Positions 1 through 9,412 are shown, counted from the stretch's first letter. The stretch is DNA of 64,000 bases from an uncultured Ulvibacter sp. (GCA_943789105.1 CALSSW010000001.1:728908-792907), one strand, 5' to 3'. Notes: a model not told the origin generated them from the letters alone. Translations and numbers: made by a program.

Positions 1-2
1 TC

Positions 3-1583
3 GGCATTTTCTGAATTGTTTATTGTGCTTTTCTCTGCACGCAATACAGCGCTTTCTGCCATGTATATTTCAATTAAAATGTCACTAGCCGCTAACAGCA
101 TTTGTTGGTGCTCTTCCAAGTCTGGTCCATATTTTTGAACTGCAGCACCAGCAACCATTAAAAACACTTTTTTCAATTTAGCAAGCATGTCTTTTTCTTC
201 ACTTAGCGTTTGAGAGAAATCTGGGGTATCAAAAGAGGGGATTCCTAGTAGTTCATCTGCAACCCCTTGTGCTGGGCCCAATAAATCGATATGGCCTTTC
301 ATGGCTTTTTTTACTAGCATACCAACACACAACATGCGGTTGATTTCGTTGGTACCTTCATAGATACGCGTGATACGCGCATCTCGCCATGCAGACTCCA
401 TTGGAGTGTCTTCAGAGAAGCCCATACCTCCAAATATTTGAATTCCTTCATCGGCGCAATTCTGGACATCTTCAGAAACAGCTACCTTTAAAATAGAACA
501 TTCAATAGCATATTCTTCTACTCCTTTTAATTCTGCTTCTTGGTGGGTGTTTCCTTGAGCTATTCTTATGTTAATTCTATCTTCAATGTTTTTTGCAGCT
601 CTATAGGTTGCAGATTCTCCAACAAAAGCATTGGTTGTCGTCTCTGCAATTTTAGCTTTTATTGCTCCAAATTCTGAAATAGGCGTGTCAAACTGTTTGC
701 GCTGTGTAGCATATTGCACAGCGCCACTAACCAAGCGTCTTTGAGAATCTAAACAGGCTGCGGCCAATTTAATGCGGCCAACGTTAAGAGCATTCATTGC
801 AATTTTAAAACCTTCTCCACGACCAGCAAGCATGTTTTTTACAGGCACTTTTGTGTTGTTAAAAAACACTTGACGAGTCGAAGAGGCTCTTATGCCTAGT
901 TTGTGTTCTTCATCACCCATAGTGATGCCATTTGCAGGGTCATTCTCTACAATAAATCCTGTAATGTTTTTATCGTCTTCTATTCGGGCAAAGACAATTA
1001 ATACATTGCAAAATCCTGCGTTGGAGATCCACATTTTTTGCCCTGTTATGTTATAATGAGTTCCATCTTCACTCAGTACTGCTTTTGTTTTTCCTGAGTT
1101 AGCATCACTTCCTGCGCTTGGTTCTGTCAAGCAATAGGCGCCAAACCACTCGCCGCTTGCCAGCTTTGGCACATATTTGTTTCTTTGGTCTTCTGTTCCA
1201 TAAAGGGTGATTGGCATAGTTCCAATACCTGTATGTGCTCCAAAAGCTGTAGAGAAAGACCCTGTTCCACTTGAGATATAGTCACAGGTCAGTACCGTTG
1301 ACACAAAACCCATACCCATGCCGCCAAATTTCTCTGGCACAGCTACGCTTAAAAAACCTAGCGCTCCAGCCTTTCGCATAACCTCTTCTGTAAGTGCAAA
1401 ATCTTTTGCTTCAAAACGCGAACGGTGCACAATAATCTCGCGATCATTAAACTCCATTACGGCCTGCTTCATCATCTGCTGCTGTTCACTAAAATCTTCA
1501 GGGGTGAATACATCATTACAATCTGTCTGTTTTACTAAAAATTGCCCCCCTCTTAGGATGCTCATGTTTTCTTGTGTTGTCAT
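3..1583 (-). CDS. Acyl-CoA dehydrogenase (3' part cut by window edge)
   Basis: This is the flavin enzyme for the first step of fatty-acid beta-oxidation, oxidising acyl-CoA to trans-2-enoyl-CoA. The minus-strand frame is open from ATG at 1583 to the window edge, about 527 codons, with no stop seen. Visible motifs are AYCLTEPSAGSDA (substrate/flavin site) and ITRIYEGTNEINR, whose YEG glutamate matches the family's catalytic base. Long flavobacterial members are about 600 residues, so I infer that a few dozen C-terminal residues lie outside. It follows the thiolase gene by 39 bases on the same strand and is the last visible gene of the fad operon. The chain-length preference cannot be read from the sequence. 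Confidence 0.93.
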   Translation of the reverse strand, partial: MTTQENMSILRGGQFLVKQTDCNDVFTPEDFSEQQQMMKQAVMEFNDREIIVHRSRFEAKDFALTEEVMRKAGALGFLSVAVPEKFGGMGMGFVSTVLTCDYISSGTGSFSTAFGAHTGIGTMPITLYGTEDQRNKYVPKLASGEWFGAYCLTEPSAGSDANSGKTKAVLSEDGTHYNITGQKMWISNAGFCNVLIVFARIEDDKNITGFIVENDPANGITMGDEEHKLGIRASSTRQVFFNNTKVPVKNMLAGRGEGFKIAMNALNVGRIKLAAACLDSQRRLVSGAVQYATQRKQFDTPISEFGAIKAKIAETTTNAFVGESATYRAAKNIEDRINIRIAQGNTHQEAELKGVEEYAIECSILKVAVSEDVQNCADEGIQIFGGMGFSEDTPMESAWRDARITRIYEGTNEINRMLCVGMLVKKAMKGHIDLLGPAQGVADELLGIPSFDTPDFSQTLSEEKDMLAKLKKVFLMVAGAAVQKYGPDLEEHQQMLLAASDILIEIYMAESAVLRAEKSTINNSENA

Positions 1584-1622
1584 ATTTTTTTCTTGTAATT
1601 TCCTCTAAAGAGGACACTGTTG

Positions 1623-2813
1623 TTATTTTAAAAATTCAAATATTCCTGCTGCGCCTTGTCCAGTACCTACGCACATTGTAATCATACCATATTGTCCTGC
1701 CATATCTCTCTTTCTCATTTCATCAAAAAGCTGTACAGATAGTTTAGCTCCTGTACATCCTAGTGGGTGGCCAAGAGCGATGGCGCCTCCATTTACATTA
1801 ATAATATCTGGATTCAAGTCTAGTTCTCTTATTACTGCCAATGATTGTGAAGCAAACGCTTCGTTTAACTCAATGAGCTTGATGTCTTCTTGTTTAAGTC
1901 CAGCTTGTTTTAAAACCTTAGGAATAGCCTTTACAGGACCTATACCCATTATACGTGGTTCTACACCTGCGGCAGCATAGTTTGCCATTCTAGCAATGGG
2001 CTCAAGGTTTAATTCTTTTACCATCTCTTCACTCATAACCATCACAAAGGCAGCACCATCACTCATTTGTGATGAGTTACCAGCCGTTACACTTCCACCT
2101 TGTGCAAAAACAGCTCTTAGTTTTGCTAATGCTTGTATACTTGTGCCTTCTCTTGGACCTTCATCTTTATGTACAACATAGTTTTTGCTTTGTTTTTTGC
2201 CCGCCTCATTAATAAATGTTTGATGTACTGTAATTGGTACAATTTGATCTTCAAAACGACCTTCTGCTTGTGCTTTTAAAGCCTTCATGTGAGAATTATA
2301 GGCAAAGGCATCTTGATCTTCTCTAGAGACGTTAAACTGCTTTGCAACTGCTTCTGCAGTATTACCCATGCCCCAATAATAATCTTCATGGCCAGATTGT
2401 ATGACATCATAGTTTAGTTCTGGTTTAAACCCAGTCATGGGTACACTGCTCATAGACTCTGCGCCACCTGCAATAATGCAATCAGCCATACCAGATTGTA
2501 TTTTTGCTACTGCCATTGCTATGGTTTCTATACCACTAGAACAAAACCTATTTACCGTTACTCCAGGAACATCTACAATGTCCAGCCCCATAAGGGAAAT
2601 AAGACGTGCCATGTTCAGGCCTTGCGCTCCTTCTGGCATTGCATTTCCTACAATGACATCGTCAATGCGTTTTGGATCCAAACTTGGAAGTTTTTCCATC
2701 ATGTACTTAATGGTCTCTGCTGCAAGCTCATCAGTTCTTTTAAATCGAAACACTCCTTTAGGAGCTTTTCCTACTGCGGTTCGGTATGCTTTTACAATAT
2801 ATGCTGTTTTCAT
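1623..2813 (-). CDS. Acetyl-CoA C-acyltransferase (thiolase)
   Basis: A 396-residue thiolase that cleaves 3-ketoacyl-CoA with CoA to give acetyl-CoA and a shortened acyl-CoA. The nucleophilic cysteine lies in VNRFCSSGIETI (Cys91). The C-terminal active-site boxes NGGAIALGHPLGCTG (His) and CVGTGQGAAG (second Cys) are intact, and the length is normal for the family. It sits between the multifunctional hydroxyacyl-CoA dehydrogenase/hydratase gene (24-base gap) and the acyl-CoA dehydrogenase, all on minus, so it is the degradative (FadA/FadI-type) enzyme of this operon rather than a biosynthetic acetoacetyl-CoA thiolase. The several plus-strand frames across it are shadows. Confidence 0.95.
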   Translation of the reverse strand: MKTAYIVKAYRTAVGKAPKGVFRFKRTDELAAETIKYMMEKLPSLDPKRIDDVIVGNAMPEGAQGLNMARLISLMGLDIVDVPGVTVNRFCSSGIETIAMAVAKIQSGMADCIIAGGAESMSSVPMTGFKPELNYDVIQSGHEDYYWGMGNTAEAVAKQFNVSREDQDAFAYNSHMKALKAQAEGRFEDQIVPITVHQTFINEAGKKQSKNYVVHKDEGPREGTSIQALAKLRAVFAQGGSVTAGNSSQMSDGAAFVMVMSEEMVKELNLEPIARMANYAAAGVEPRIMGIGPVKAIPKVLKQAGLKQEDIKLIELNEAFASQSLAVIRELDLNPDIINVNGGAIALGHPLGCTGAKLSVQLFDEMRKRDMAGQYGMITMCVGTGQGAAGIFEFLK

Positions 2814-2837
2814 TTTTCTTTTGGTTTATTACAAACG

Positions 2838-5246
2838 TTAGTTTCTAAGTGGTTTTCCTTTTTGTATCATGTGCTGTAAACGCTCTAATGTTTTGCGTTC
2901 TCCAGTTAAACTCAAAAAAGCTTCACGCTCTAGATCTAAAAGATATTGTTCGCTTACCAGGGTAGGCTCGCTCAGATCACCACCAGCCATTACATAGGCT
3001 AGTTTGTTGGCAATTTTTTGATCATGCTCACTTATGTATTTACTTGCATTCATGGCATCTGTACCTACTAGAAACATTCCTAAGGCCTGTTTACCTAATA
3101 CCTTAACGTCGTTTCTAGCTGCAGGTTTGGTGTATCCCATGTCTGCCATTTGTCTTGCAAGGGCTTTTGCTGTTGCAATTTGTCTAGAGGTATTTACCAC
3201 CACGATGTCTTTTCCAGGTTTTAGAATATCTAAATCATAGGCCTCATGTGCTGAGGTTGAAACCTTAGCCATGCCTATGGTCAAGAAATGCTCTTGCAGC
3301 ACATTAAGCTCAACGTCTCCTTTTTGAAAGTTATCACTCGCTCTAAGGGCCATTTCTTTAGAACCGCCACCGCCAGGAATTACACCTACTCCAAACTCAA
3401 CTAGCCCAATATAACTCTCTGCTGCTGCTACAACACGATCTGCATGAAGGGTCAATTCACAGCCACCACCAAGGGTCAAGCCATGAGGAGCCATTATTGT
3501 TGGTATGCTAGAGTATCGAAGGCGCATTACTGTGTCTTGGAAATACTTGATGGCAGCATTCAGCTCATCATACTCTTGCTCTACAGCCATCATGAAAATC
3601 ATACCAATATTGGCGCCCACAGAGAAATTTGCACCTTGGTTTCCTATAACCAAACCGTCAAAATCTTTTTCGGCCAGATCTATGGCTTTATGTATACCTG
3701 CTAGCACATCACCACCGATGCTATTCATTTTTGATCTAAACTCACAGTTTAAAATCCCGTCACCTAAATCTTCTATCACAACACCACTGTTTTTAAACAT
3801 TGCGCTAGATTCTCTAATGTTGTCTAGAAGTATAAAAGCGTCTTGCCCAGGCACTTTGATTTGTTTTTTTGAAGCAATATCATAGTAATAGGTAGCGCCT
3901 TGTTTTACTGAATAAAAGCTAGTACATCCAGCCTCTTGCATGTCTTTAATCCATAAGGCTGGTTGTTGGCCCTCTGTTTTCATAATTTCTATCCCAGCTT
4001 CTAGGCCAATGGCATCCCAAATTTGAAACGGCCCGTGTTGCCACCCAAAACCTGCTTTCATGGCATCATCTATCTTATACAACTCATCTGCTATTTCTGG
4101 GATACGATGGGTTACATACCCAAATAGGGCAGCCAAGGTCTTTCTGTAAAAAGTTCCAGCCTTGTCTTTACCGTTTACTAAAACTTTAAATCTGTCTGCA
4201 ACATTGTCTATAGATTTTGTGAGCTCCAGGGTAGCAAACTTTCCTTTTTGAGCTGCTCTGTATTCTAGGGTGTTTAAATCCAGACTTAAAATTTCGGTTG
4301 TACCTTTACTATCTTTAGTTTTTTTATAAAATCCTTGCCCGGTCTTACTCCCAAGCCATTTGTTGTCCATCATGGTACCAATAAAATCTGGCAACTCAAA
4401 CAGCTCTAGACGCTCGTCACCAGGGCAGTTTTCTCTAATTCCGTTGGCTACGTGTACCAAAGTGTCTAGTCCTACTAAATCTACGGTTCTAAAGGTGGCA
4501 GACTTAGGACGGCCTATAACAGGCCCAGATAACTTATCTACCTCTTCTATGGTTAAGCCCATTTGTTTGACAGTATGAAACAAACTCATGATTGAGAAAA
4601 TACCAATACGGTTACCAATAAAGGCAGGGGTGTCTTTGGCAATCACAGTTGTCTTGCCTAAAAACTGTTCTGCATAGGTGCTGAAAAATGCTAAAACCTC
4701 AGGTTTTGTTTTGGGCCCAGGAATGATTTCAAATAACTTCAAGTATCTCGGCGGGTTGAAAAAATGGGTTCCGCAGAAATGCGCTTGAAAATCTTCACTA
4801 CGCCCTTCACTCATAAAATCAATAGGAATACCAGAGGTGTTTGAGGTAATTAAGGTTCCAGGAGTTCTATGCTTTTCTAGATTTTCAAATACTCTTTGTT
4901 TGATATCTAGCCGCTCTATTACCACTTCAATGATCCAGTCTACACCTGCTACTTTTGCAATGTCATCTTCAAGATTTCCTGTTGTAATTCTTTTTGCAAA
5001 GGCACTATTGTAAAGGGGTGCAGGCTTAGATTTAATAGCGTTAGCAAGGGCCTGGTTTACAAGACGGTTACGTACTTGTTTATCTTCTAGGGTTTGCCCT
5101 TTTGCCGTTTCTTTATCTGTCAATTCTCGGGGTATGATATCTAGTAATAGGACTTCAACACCAATGTTTGCAAAATGGCAGGCAATAGCGCTTCCCATAA
5201 TTCCTGAGCCTACAACGGCTACTTTGTTTATTCTTCTTTTAGACAT
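2838..5246 (-). CDS. 3-hydroxyacyl-CoA dehydrogenase / enoyl-CoA hydratase fusion (FadN/FadB-like)
   Basis: An 802-residue fusion for the two middle steps of beta-oxidation. Residues about 8-30 form the NAD-binding site (VAVVGSGIMGSAIACHFA), followed by the dehydrogenase catalytic and dimerisation domains (TSNTSGIPIDF; THFFNPPRYLKLFEIIPG). The crotonase domain is C-terminal, with the oxyanion-hole regions ANFSVGANIG and GLTLGGGCELTLHADRVVAAAE followed by GVIPGGGGSKE. The order dehydrogenase first, hydratase second is that of Bacillus FadN, opposite to E. coli FadB. It is followed by the thiolase gene and preceded by the marR gene in one minus-strand operon. Start ATG at 5246. Confidence 0.95.
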   Translation of the reverse strand: MSKRRINKVAVVGSGIMGSAIACHFANIGVEVLLLDIIPRELTDKETAKGQTLEDKQVRNRLVNQALANAIKSKPAPLYNSAFAKRITTGNLEDDIAKVAGVDWIIEVVIERLDIKQRVFENLEKHRTPGTLITSNTSGIPIDFMSEGRSEDFQAHFCGTHFFNPPRYLKLFEIIPGPKTKPEVLAFFSTYAEQFLGKTTVIAKDTPAFIGNRIGIFSIMSLFHTVKQMGLTIEEVDKLSGPVIGRPKSATFRTVDLVGLDTLVHVANGIRENCPGDERLELFELPDFIGTMMDNKWLGSKTGQGFYKKTKDSKGTTEILSLDLNTLEYRAAQKGKFATLELTKSIDNVADRFKVLVNGKDKAGTFYRKTLAALFGYVTHRIPEIADELYKIDDAMKAGFGWQHGPFQIWDAIGLEAGIEIMKTEGQQPALWIKDMQEAGCTSFYSVKQGATYYYDIASKKQIKVPGQDAFILLDNIRESSAMFKNSGVVIEDLGDGILNCEFRSKMNSIGGDVLAGIHKAIDLAEKDFDGLVIGNQGANFSVGANIGMIFMMAVEQEYDELNAAIKYFQDTVMRLRYSSIPTIMAPHGLTLGGGCELTLHADRVVAAAESYIGLVEFGVGVIPGGGGSKEMALRASDNFQKGDVELNVLQEHFLTIGMAKVSTSAHEAYDLDILKPGKDIVVVNTSRQIATAKALARQMADMGYTKPAARNDVKVLGKQALGMFLVGTDAMNASKYISEHDQKIANKLAYVMAGGDLSEPTLVSEQYLLDLEREAFLSLTGERKTLERLQHMIQKGKPLRN

Positions 5247-5269
5247 ACTGTTTAATTATGTATTACCTT

Positions 5270-5701
5270 TTAATAAATATTTTTGTTGCCAATAAGCTCC
5301 GTTATGGTGCTGGCAACTTTTTTAAATGTTTTTATATCTTCCTGAGAAACCTGTTCTTTTACAGCTTCATCAAATTTAAGGACAACCCCCTTAGAGAATT
5401 CTCTCATTTCTTTGCCAAAGGCAGTAAGGTGTATAAGTACCCCGCGACCATCTTCTGGATTGGGTCTGCGGTCTATGAGTCTTTGCTGTTCCATTTTTTT
5501 TAACGTACGAGATAAAGAGGTTGCTTCTATACCCATTTTAGGTCCTAAGGCCGTAGAGGGGGTGCCTTTCTCGGGGTCAATACTAATGAGTGCAAAACCA
5601 GTAGCCATAGTACTTCCCTTGGTACCTGCCTCTTCATTGTACATCTTTTGTACCGCCATCCAGGTGGCTCTAAGTACATAATCTATTGTCTTTTCTTTCA
5701 A
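5270..5701 (-). CDS. MarR family transcriptional regulator of the beta-oxidation operon
   Basis: A 143-residue winged-helix protein. The recognition helix region reads GIEATSLSRTLKKMEQQ and is followed by the wing LIDRRPNPEDGRGVLIHLT, both typical of MarR. It is the first gene of the minus-strand fad operon, 23 bases before the hydroxyacyl-CoA dehydrogenase gene. A perfect 9-bp inverted repeat lies 42 bases upstream of its ATG, next to a -7 promoter element. I infer autoregulation and control of the whole operon, with an acyl-CoA or fatty acid as the probable ligand. The ligand is not shown by the sequence. Confidence 0.9.
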   Translation of the reverse strand: MKEKTIDYVLRATWMAVQKMYNEEAGTKGSTMATGFALISIDPEKGTPSTALGPKMGIEATSLSRTLKKMEQQRLIDRRPNPEDGRGVLIHLTAFGKEMREFSKGVVLKFDEAVKEQVSQEDIKTFKKVASTITELIGNKNIY

Positions 5702-5727
5702 AGGACTTGATTTATTGATTCTAATTT

Positions 5728-5735
5728 CAAAGATA
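5728..5735 (-). promoter_or_regulatory. -7 element of the marR/fad operon promoter
   Basis: On the minus strand this reads TATCTTTG, an exact match to the Bacteroidota -7 consensus TAnnTTTG, 26 bases upstream of the marR ATG. No good TTG -33 box lies 17-20 bases upstream; that space is taken by the palindrome at 5744-5763. The assignment rests on the consensus and position only. Confidence 0.6.
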
Positions 5736-5743
5736 CTATTAAT

Positions 5744-5763
5744 TTACTATGCACGCATAGTAA
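5744..5763. promoter_or_regulatory. Perfect palindrome, probable MarR operator
   Basis: Arms TTACTATGC and GCATAGTAA are exact reverse complements separated by AC (9+2+9). The palindrome lies directly upstream of the -7 element of the marR promoter, overlapping the -33 position. A MarR dimer bound there would block the polymerase. MarR proteins commonly bind 16-20 bp palindromes of this build near their own start. Confidence 0.75.
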
Positions 5764-5948
5764 GTTAGATAAAAAATAAACAAAAAAGTGATAGGTTTTT
5801 TTGAGTAATTAATTTGTTTTTGTAAATTTTATGGTGCATTATTTAAGCTAATACAGTAATTATTCTTTTTGTTAAGTGCAGTGTAAGTGCTCAGTTTTCA
5901 TCCCAAAATGCACAAGTCAGAATCATTCAAAAAAAAGATAAAAAGTTG

Positions 5949-5978
5949 TTGCAGATTATTTAAATATATCTATTTTTG
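5949..5978 (+). promoter_or_regulatory. Bacteroidota consensus promoter of rpmE2
   Basis: TTG (5949-5951), a 19-base spacer, then TATTTTTG (5971-5978) matches TTG-N19-TAnnTTTG exactly. It lies 52 bases before the L31 start codon. In the 329-base gap 5702-6030 I recognise only this promoter and the divergent marR promoter with its operator. Confidence 0.8.
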
Positions 5979-6030
5979 CAAACGCATTTATTGAAAGTTC
6001 AGTAATGTCAATTTATTAAAGAGATTTAAG

Positions 6031-6312
6031 ATGAAAAAAGGAATCCACCCCGAGAATTATAGATTAGTAGCATTTAAAGATATGTCAAACGATGATGTGT
6101 TTTTAACAAAATCTACTGCAAATACAAAAGAAACAATTGAGGTTGATGGTGTAGAGTATCCAGTGGTAAAAATGGAAATCTCAAGAACATCTCACCCATT
6201 TTATACAGGTAAATCTAAATTAATTGATACAGCAGGACGTATCGATAAGTTCAAGAACAAATACGCAAAATTCAAAAAACCAGCTGCAGCTCCTGTAGAG
6301 GATAAAGAGTAG
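6031..6312 (+). CDS. rpmE2: 50S ribosomal protein L31 type B
   Basis: A 93-residue ribosomal protein of the large subunit. It begins [19 protein letters not shown] and contains [13 protein letters not shown] and [14 protein letters not shown], the signature of bL31. It lacks the zinc-binding cysteines of L31 type A, so it is the zinc-independent type B form. It stands alone with its own consensus promoter upstream and a strong terminator downstream. A lysine/alanine-rich acidic tail ([12 protein letters not shown]) follows the conserved core. Confidence 0.97.
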   Translation: MKKGIHPENYRLVAFKDMSNDDVFLTKSTANTKETIEVDGVEYPVVKMEISRTSHPFYTGKSKLIDTAGRIDKFKNKYAKFKKPAAAPVEDKE

Positions 6313-6334
6313 TTTTTGTTATTATAATACATAG

Positions 6335-6363
6335 AGCCTACGAGAAATCGTAGGCTTTTTTTT
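6335..6363 (+). terminator. Rho-independent terminator of rpmE2
   Basis: A 9-bp stem AGCCTACGA/TCGTAGGCT with loop GAAA is followed by seven T. It begins 22 bases after the L31 stop codon. Confidence 0.92.
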
Positions 6364-6457
6364 GTTACTATATCGCTGGTGGCAGTCTTGCTTTGTGCTC
6401 ATGGGTACTATGTTATGTTAAATTGCTATTTTTGACTATTATATTTAATATCTTATT

Positions 6458-7633
6458 ATGAACTACATCCTTTTTGACGGCGCAGTGCGCAACCAGTTAT
6501 TGCCTTTTACCTTTACAAGGCCAGTGGCAGATATTAGGGTTGGTATTTTAACCATTCGTGAAAAATGGGAAAAATTTTTAGGCTCTACAACTACTACTGT
6601 AACAGAGGAGTATCTGTCAGATAAATTCCCTATGGTTGAGTTGGAGCAAAATGTGCTCATAAATGCTTCTTTTTGCCCTTCAGAAAATTTAGTTCTGTTA
6701 ATCAAAGACTTGCAGGAGAATCAGGCTATTTTTTATAAGGATGAGCCTTTGGCTTTTTACGCCAAAGAAGATCAAGAAATAGACTTTGATACTTTCAAGG
6801 TTACTCAGTATACCGATGATGACGTGCTGCGTATAGAAAACACTTGGGATATCTTTGAGAAGAATCATCAGGCAATACAGAGAGATTATGATGTATTGAC
6901 CCAAGGAAGAACCTCTGAGGCTATACCACAAACTACAATAGCTTTTAATCCAAAGCATATATTTATTGAAAAAGGTGCCAAGGTTATGTGCGCATCTTTA
7001 AATGCAAAAGATGGGCCTATATATATTGGTAAAGAATCTGTGCTTATGGAAGGGGCAACAATCCAGGGACCTTTTGCTCTTTGTGAGCATTCTAGTGTTA
7101 AGATGGGAGCTAAAATTTATGGTGGTACAACTATAGGCCCGCACTGCAAGGTAGGTGGTGAGGTTGCTAATTCTGTTATGATGGGCTTCTCAAATAAAGG
7201 GCATGAGGGGTATATGGGTAATTCTGTGCTTGGTCATTGGTGTAATCTTGGTTCAGACACTAATACTTCAAATTTAAAAAATAACTATGCGCAGGTGCGT
7301 CTTTGGGATTATGATACCGAAAGATTTGCAAAAACAGGAATTCAGTTTTGTGGTCTTATGATGGGTGATCATAGTAAATGTGGTATTAATACTATGTTTA
7401 ACACCGGAACTGTGGTGGGTGTGAGCGCTAATATTTTTGGTGCAGGCTACCCTCGTAATTTTATTCCAAGCTTTACATGGGGAGGCTCCAGCGGTATGGA
7501 GTCTTACAATACTAAAAAAGCCTTTGAGGTAGCCACTGTTGTGATGGCAAGGCGTGGTCTTGAATTTGATACTCTAGAAGAGGCTATTTTAAATGAAGTG
7601 TTTGAAATTAGTAAACAATGGAGACGCTTCTAA
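6458..7633 (+). CDS. GlmU family protein (putative sugar nucleotidyltransferase with left-handed beta-helix)
   Basis: A 391-residue protein of the Bacteroidota-type GlmU family. The N-terminal part begins MNYILFDGAVRNQLLPFTFTRP and stands in place of a classical pyrophosphorylase domain. From about residue 165 to 330 there are hexapeptide repeats (for example GPIYIGKESVLMEGATIQGP and IYGGTTIGPHCKVGGEVANS) that form a left-handed beta-helix as in acetyltransferases. The family is assigned to UDP-GlcNAc formation by homology only. Whether this protein alone does both GlmU steps is not settled by the sequence. It is followed by mtaB 59 bases downstream. Confidence 0.88.
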   Translation: MNYILFDGAVRNQLLPFTFTRPVADIRVGILTIREKWEKFLGSTTTTVTEEYLSDKFPMVELEQNVLINASFCPSENLVLLIKDLQENQAIFYKDEPLAFYAKEDQEIDFDTFKVTQYTDDDVLRIENTWDIFEKNHQAIQRDYDVLTQGRTSEAIPQTTIAFNPKHIFIEKGAKVMCASLNAKDGPIYIGKESVLMEGATIQGPFALCEHSSVKMGAKIYGGTTIGPHCKVGGEVANSVMMGFSNKGHEGYMGNSVLGHWCNLGSDTNTSNLKNNYAQVRLWDYDTERFAKTGIQFCGLMMGDHSKCGINTMFNTGTVVGVSANIFGAGYPRNFIPSFTWGGSSGMESYNTKKAFEVATVVMARRGLEFDTLEEAILNEVFEISKQWRRF

Positions 7634-7692
7634 GTATTAATCACTACTTTATTTTAAAGCCCAATACCTTTAGACTTAATTTATTATAATAT

Positions 7693-9027
7693 ATGGCTGT
7701 CGTGAAAAAAGCTGCTTTTTATACCCTAGGCTGTAAGCTAAACTTTAGTGAAACTTCTACTATTTCTCGTGATTTCACAAAGGAGGGTTTCCAGCGAGTA
7801 GATTTCTCTGACCCTGCAGATGTATATGTGATTAATACCTGTAGTGTTACCCAAAATGCAGACAAACGATTTAAAAACATTGTAAAACAAGCTCAAAAAA
7901 GCAATCCCAACGCCTTTATTGCTGCCATTGGTTGTTATGCTCAGCTCCAACCCCAAGAGCTTGCTGATGTCAATGGAGTAGATTTGGTGTTAGGAGCCAC
8001 AGAAAAATTTAACATCACATCTTATATTAACGATTTGTTTGCCAATCCAGACCGAAGTGCTTCTGGTGGTGCAGAGGTTCATTCTTGTGAGATTGAAGAT
8101 GCAGATTTTTATGTGGGTTCATACGCAATTGGAGACCGTACCCGGGCATTTTTAAAAGTGCAAGATGGCTGTGATTATAAATGTACCTATTGCACCATAC
8201 CCTTGGCTAGAGGTATCTCAAGGAGTGATACTCTAGAGAATGTTCTAAAGAATGCTGCTGAAATTTCTGCAAAGGGGATTAAGGAAATTGTACTTACCGG
8301 AGTAAATATCGGAGATTATGGTAAGGGTGAGTTTGGAAATAAAAAACACGAGCATACTTTTTTCGAGCTATGCCAGGCACTAGATGAGGTTGCCGGTATT
8401 AAGCGCCTAAGAATATCATCTATAGAGCCTAATTTACTTACAAATCAAACCATTGATTTTGTGGCACAGTCTAAGACCTTTGTACCCCATTTTCATATAC
8501 CCTTGCAAAGCGGGAGTGATACGCTTTTAAAGTTGATGCGTAGAAGGTATATGACAGATCTATATCTTGACCGTGTTGCCAGAATAAACAAAACAATGCC
8601 TAATGCCTGTATTGGTGTGGATGTAATTGTTGGTTTCCCTGGAGAAACCCAAGAATTATTTCTAGAAACCTATAATTTTTTAAACCAATTGGAGGTTTCT
8701 TATCTTCATGTATTTACGTACTCAGAGAGAGAAAACACCACTGCTGCAATTATGGAAGGCGTAGTGCCTAAAAATATTCGTGCCAAGCGTAGTAAAATGT
8801 TGCGTGGTTTGTCTGTAAAAAAGAGACGTGCTTTTTACGAGTCACAGCTAGGTAATACCTTAACAGTGCTTTTTGAGGGTGAGAATAAGCAAGGATATAT
8901 CCATGGTTTTACTCAAAACTATGTAAAGGTAAAGCACCCTTGGAACCCAGAGCTAGTTAATACTTTAAGAGAGGTGACTCTTCTTGAAATTGATGAGGAT
9001 GGAATGGTGAGGTTTGACTTTAACTGA
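7693..9027 (+). CDS. mtaB: tRNA (N6-L-threonylcarbamoyladenosine(37)-C2)-methylthiotransferase
   Basis: A 444-residue radical-SAM methylthiotransferase that converts t6A37 to ms2t6A37 in tRNAs reading ANN codons. The N-terminal domain carries the three cluster cysteines in YTLGCKLNFSE, VINTCSVTQNADKR and AAIGCYAQ. The radical SAM motif is CDYKCTYCTIP (CxxxCxxC). The C-terminal TRAM-like part (GNTLTVLFEG...) binds tRNA. The CKLNFSETSTI start and the length fit MtaB better than MiaB, which carries a different N-terminal extension. Start ATG at 7693. Confidence 0.93.
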   Translation: MAVVKKAAFYTLGCKLNFSETSTISRDFTKEGFQRVDFSDPADVYVINTCSVTQNADKRFKNIVKQAQKSNPNAFIAAIGCYAQLQPQELADVNGVDLVLGATEKFNITSYINDLFANPDRSASGGAEVHSCEIEDADFYVGSYAIGDRTRAFLKVQDGCDYKCTYCTIPLARGISRSDTLENVLKNAAEISAKGIKEIVLTGVNIGDYGKGEFGNKKHEHTFFELCQALDEVAGIKRLRISSIEPNLLTNQTIDFVAQSKTFVPHFHIPLQSGSDTLLKLMRRRYMTDLYLDRVARINKTMPNACIGVDVIVGFPGETQELFLETYNFLNQLEVSYLHVFTYSERENTTAAIMEGVVPKNIRAKRSKMLRGLSVKKRRAFYESQLGNTLTVLFEGENKQGYIHGFTQNYVKVKHPWNPELVNTLREVTLLEIDEDGMVRFDFN

Positions 9028-9112
9028 TTTAAACACACACTTCACTTAAATGACGTATATTGTTGTTTATTAATTAGTTAGGTTTAATTAAAAGTGCACT
9101 ATTAGGTTTCTC

Positions 9113-9412
9113 TTATATGTTAATTCCAACGGGTAATAAATCTTTATACTTGCGTCTGTTTTTACGTAAAAACCCAACTACTTCTGGGCTTGTTGGCATC
9201 ACGCTAATACCACGATCGCGTACTTCATCAAAAACAGCTTTGATGAAAATATCTCTGAAACCTTGGTCTTCTAGATCCTCGGGCATTTCATATTTTGTTA
9301 AAAATATTTTACGGTCTTGTAGCGCATATTCTATACGCGCCATGTTATCTCCAATTTCAAGTTCAAACTGGCGTAAAAAGTCGTTATCGGTAATTTCTAC
9401 ATCTTCTATCAT
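9113..9412 (-). CDS. Small GNAT-type N-acetyltransferase
   Basis: A 99-residue single-domain protein of the short YjdJ-like N-acetyltransferase group. It begins with ITDNDFLRQFELEIGDNMARIEYALQDRKI and continues with LTKYEMPEDLEDQGFRDIFIKAVFDEVRDRGISVMPTSP..., the strand/helix pattern of these minimal GNAT folds, in which the acetyl-CoA loop is reduced to (E)DQGF. The substrate is unknown. It is followed, reading from the other side, by the pirin gene 34 bases upstream on the same strand, so the two may be cotranscribed. Confidence 0.82.
   Translation of the reverse strand: MIEDVEITDNDFLRQFELEIGDNMARIEYALQDRKIFLTKYEMPEDLEDQGFRDIFIKAVFDEVRDRGISVMPTSPEVVGFLRKNRRKYKDLLPVGINI

Noticed and set aside
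1318..2879. Several plus-strand open frames of 60-134 codons across the acyl-CoA dehydrogenase and thiolase genes
   Set aside because: They lie antisense to clear beta-oxidation genes, have no family motifs and are low-complexity; they are shadows of the coding strand.
3034..5681. Plus-strand frames inside the hydroxyacyl-CoA dehydrogenase/hydratase and marR genes
   Set aside because: Fully antisense to conserved domains, with no recognisable protein features.
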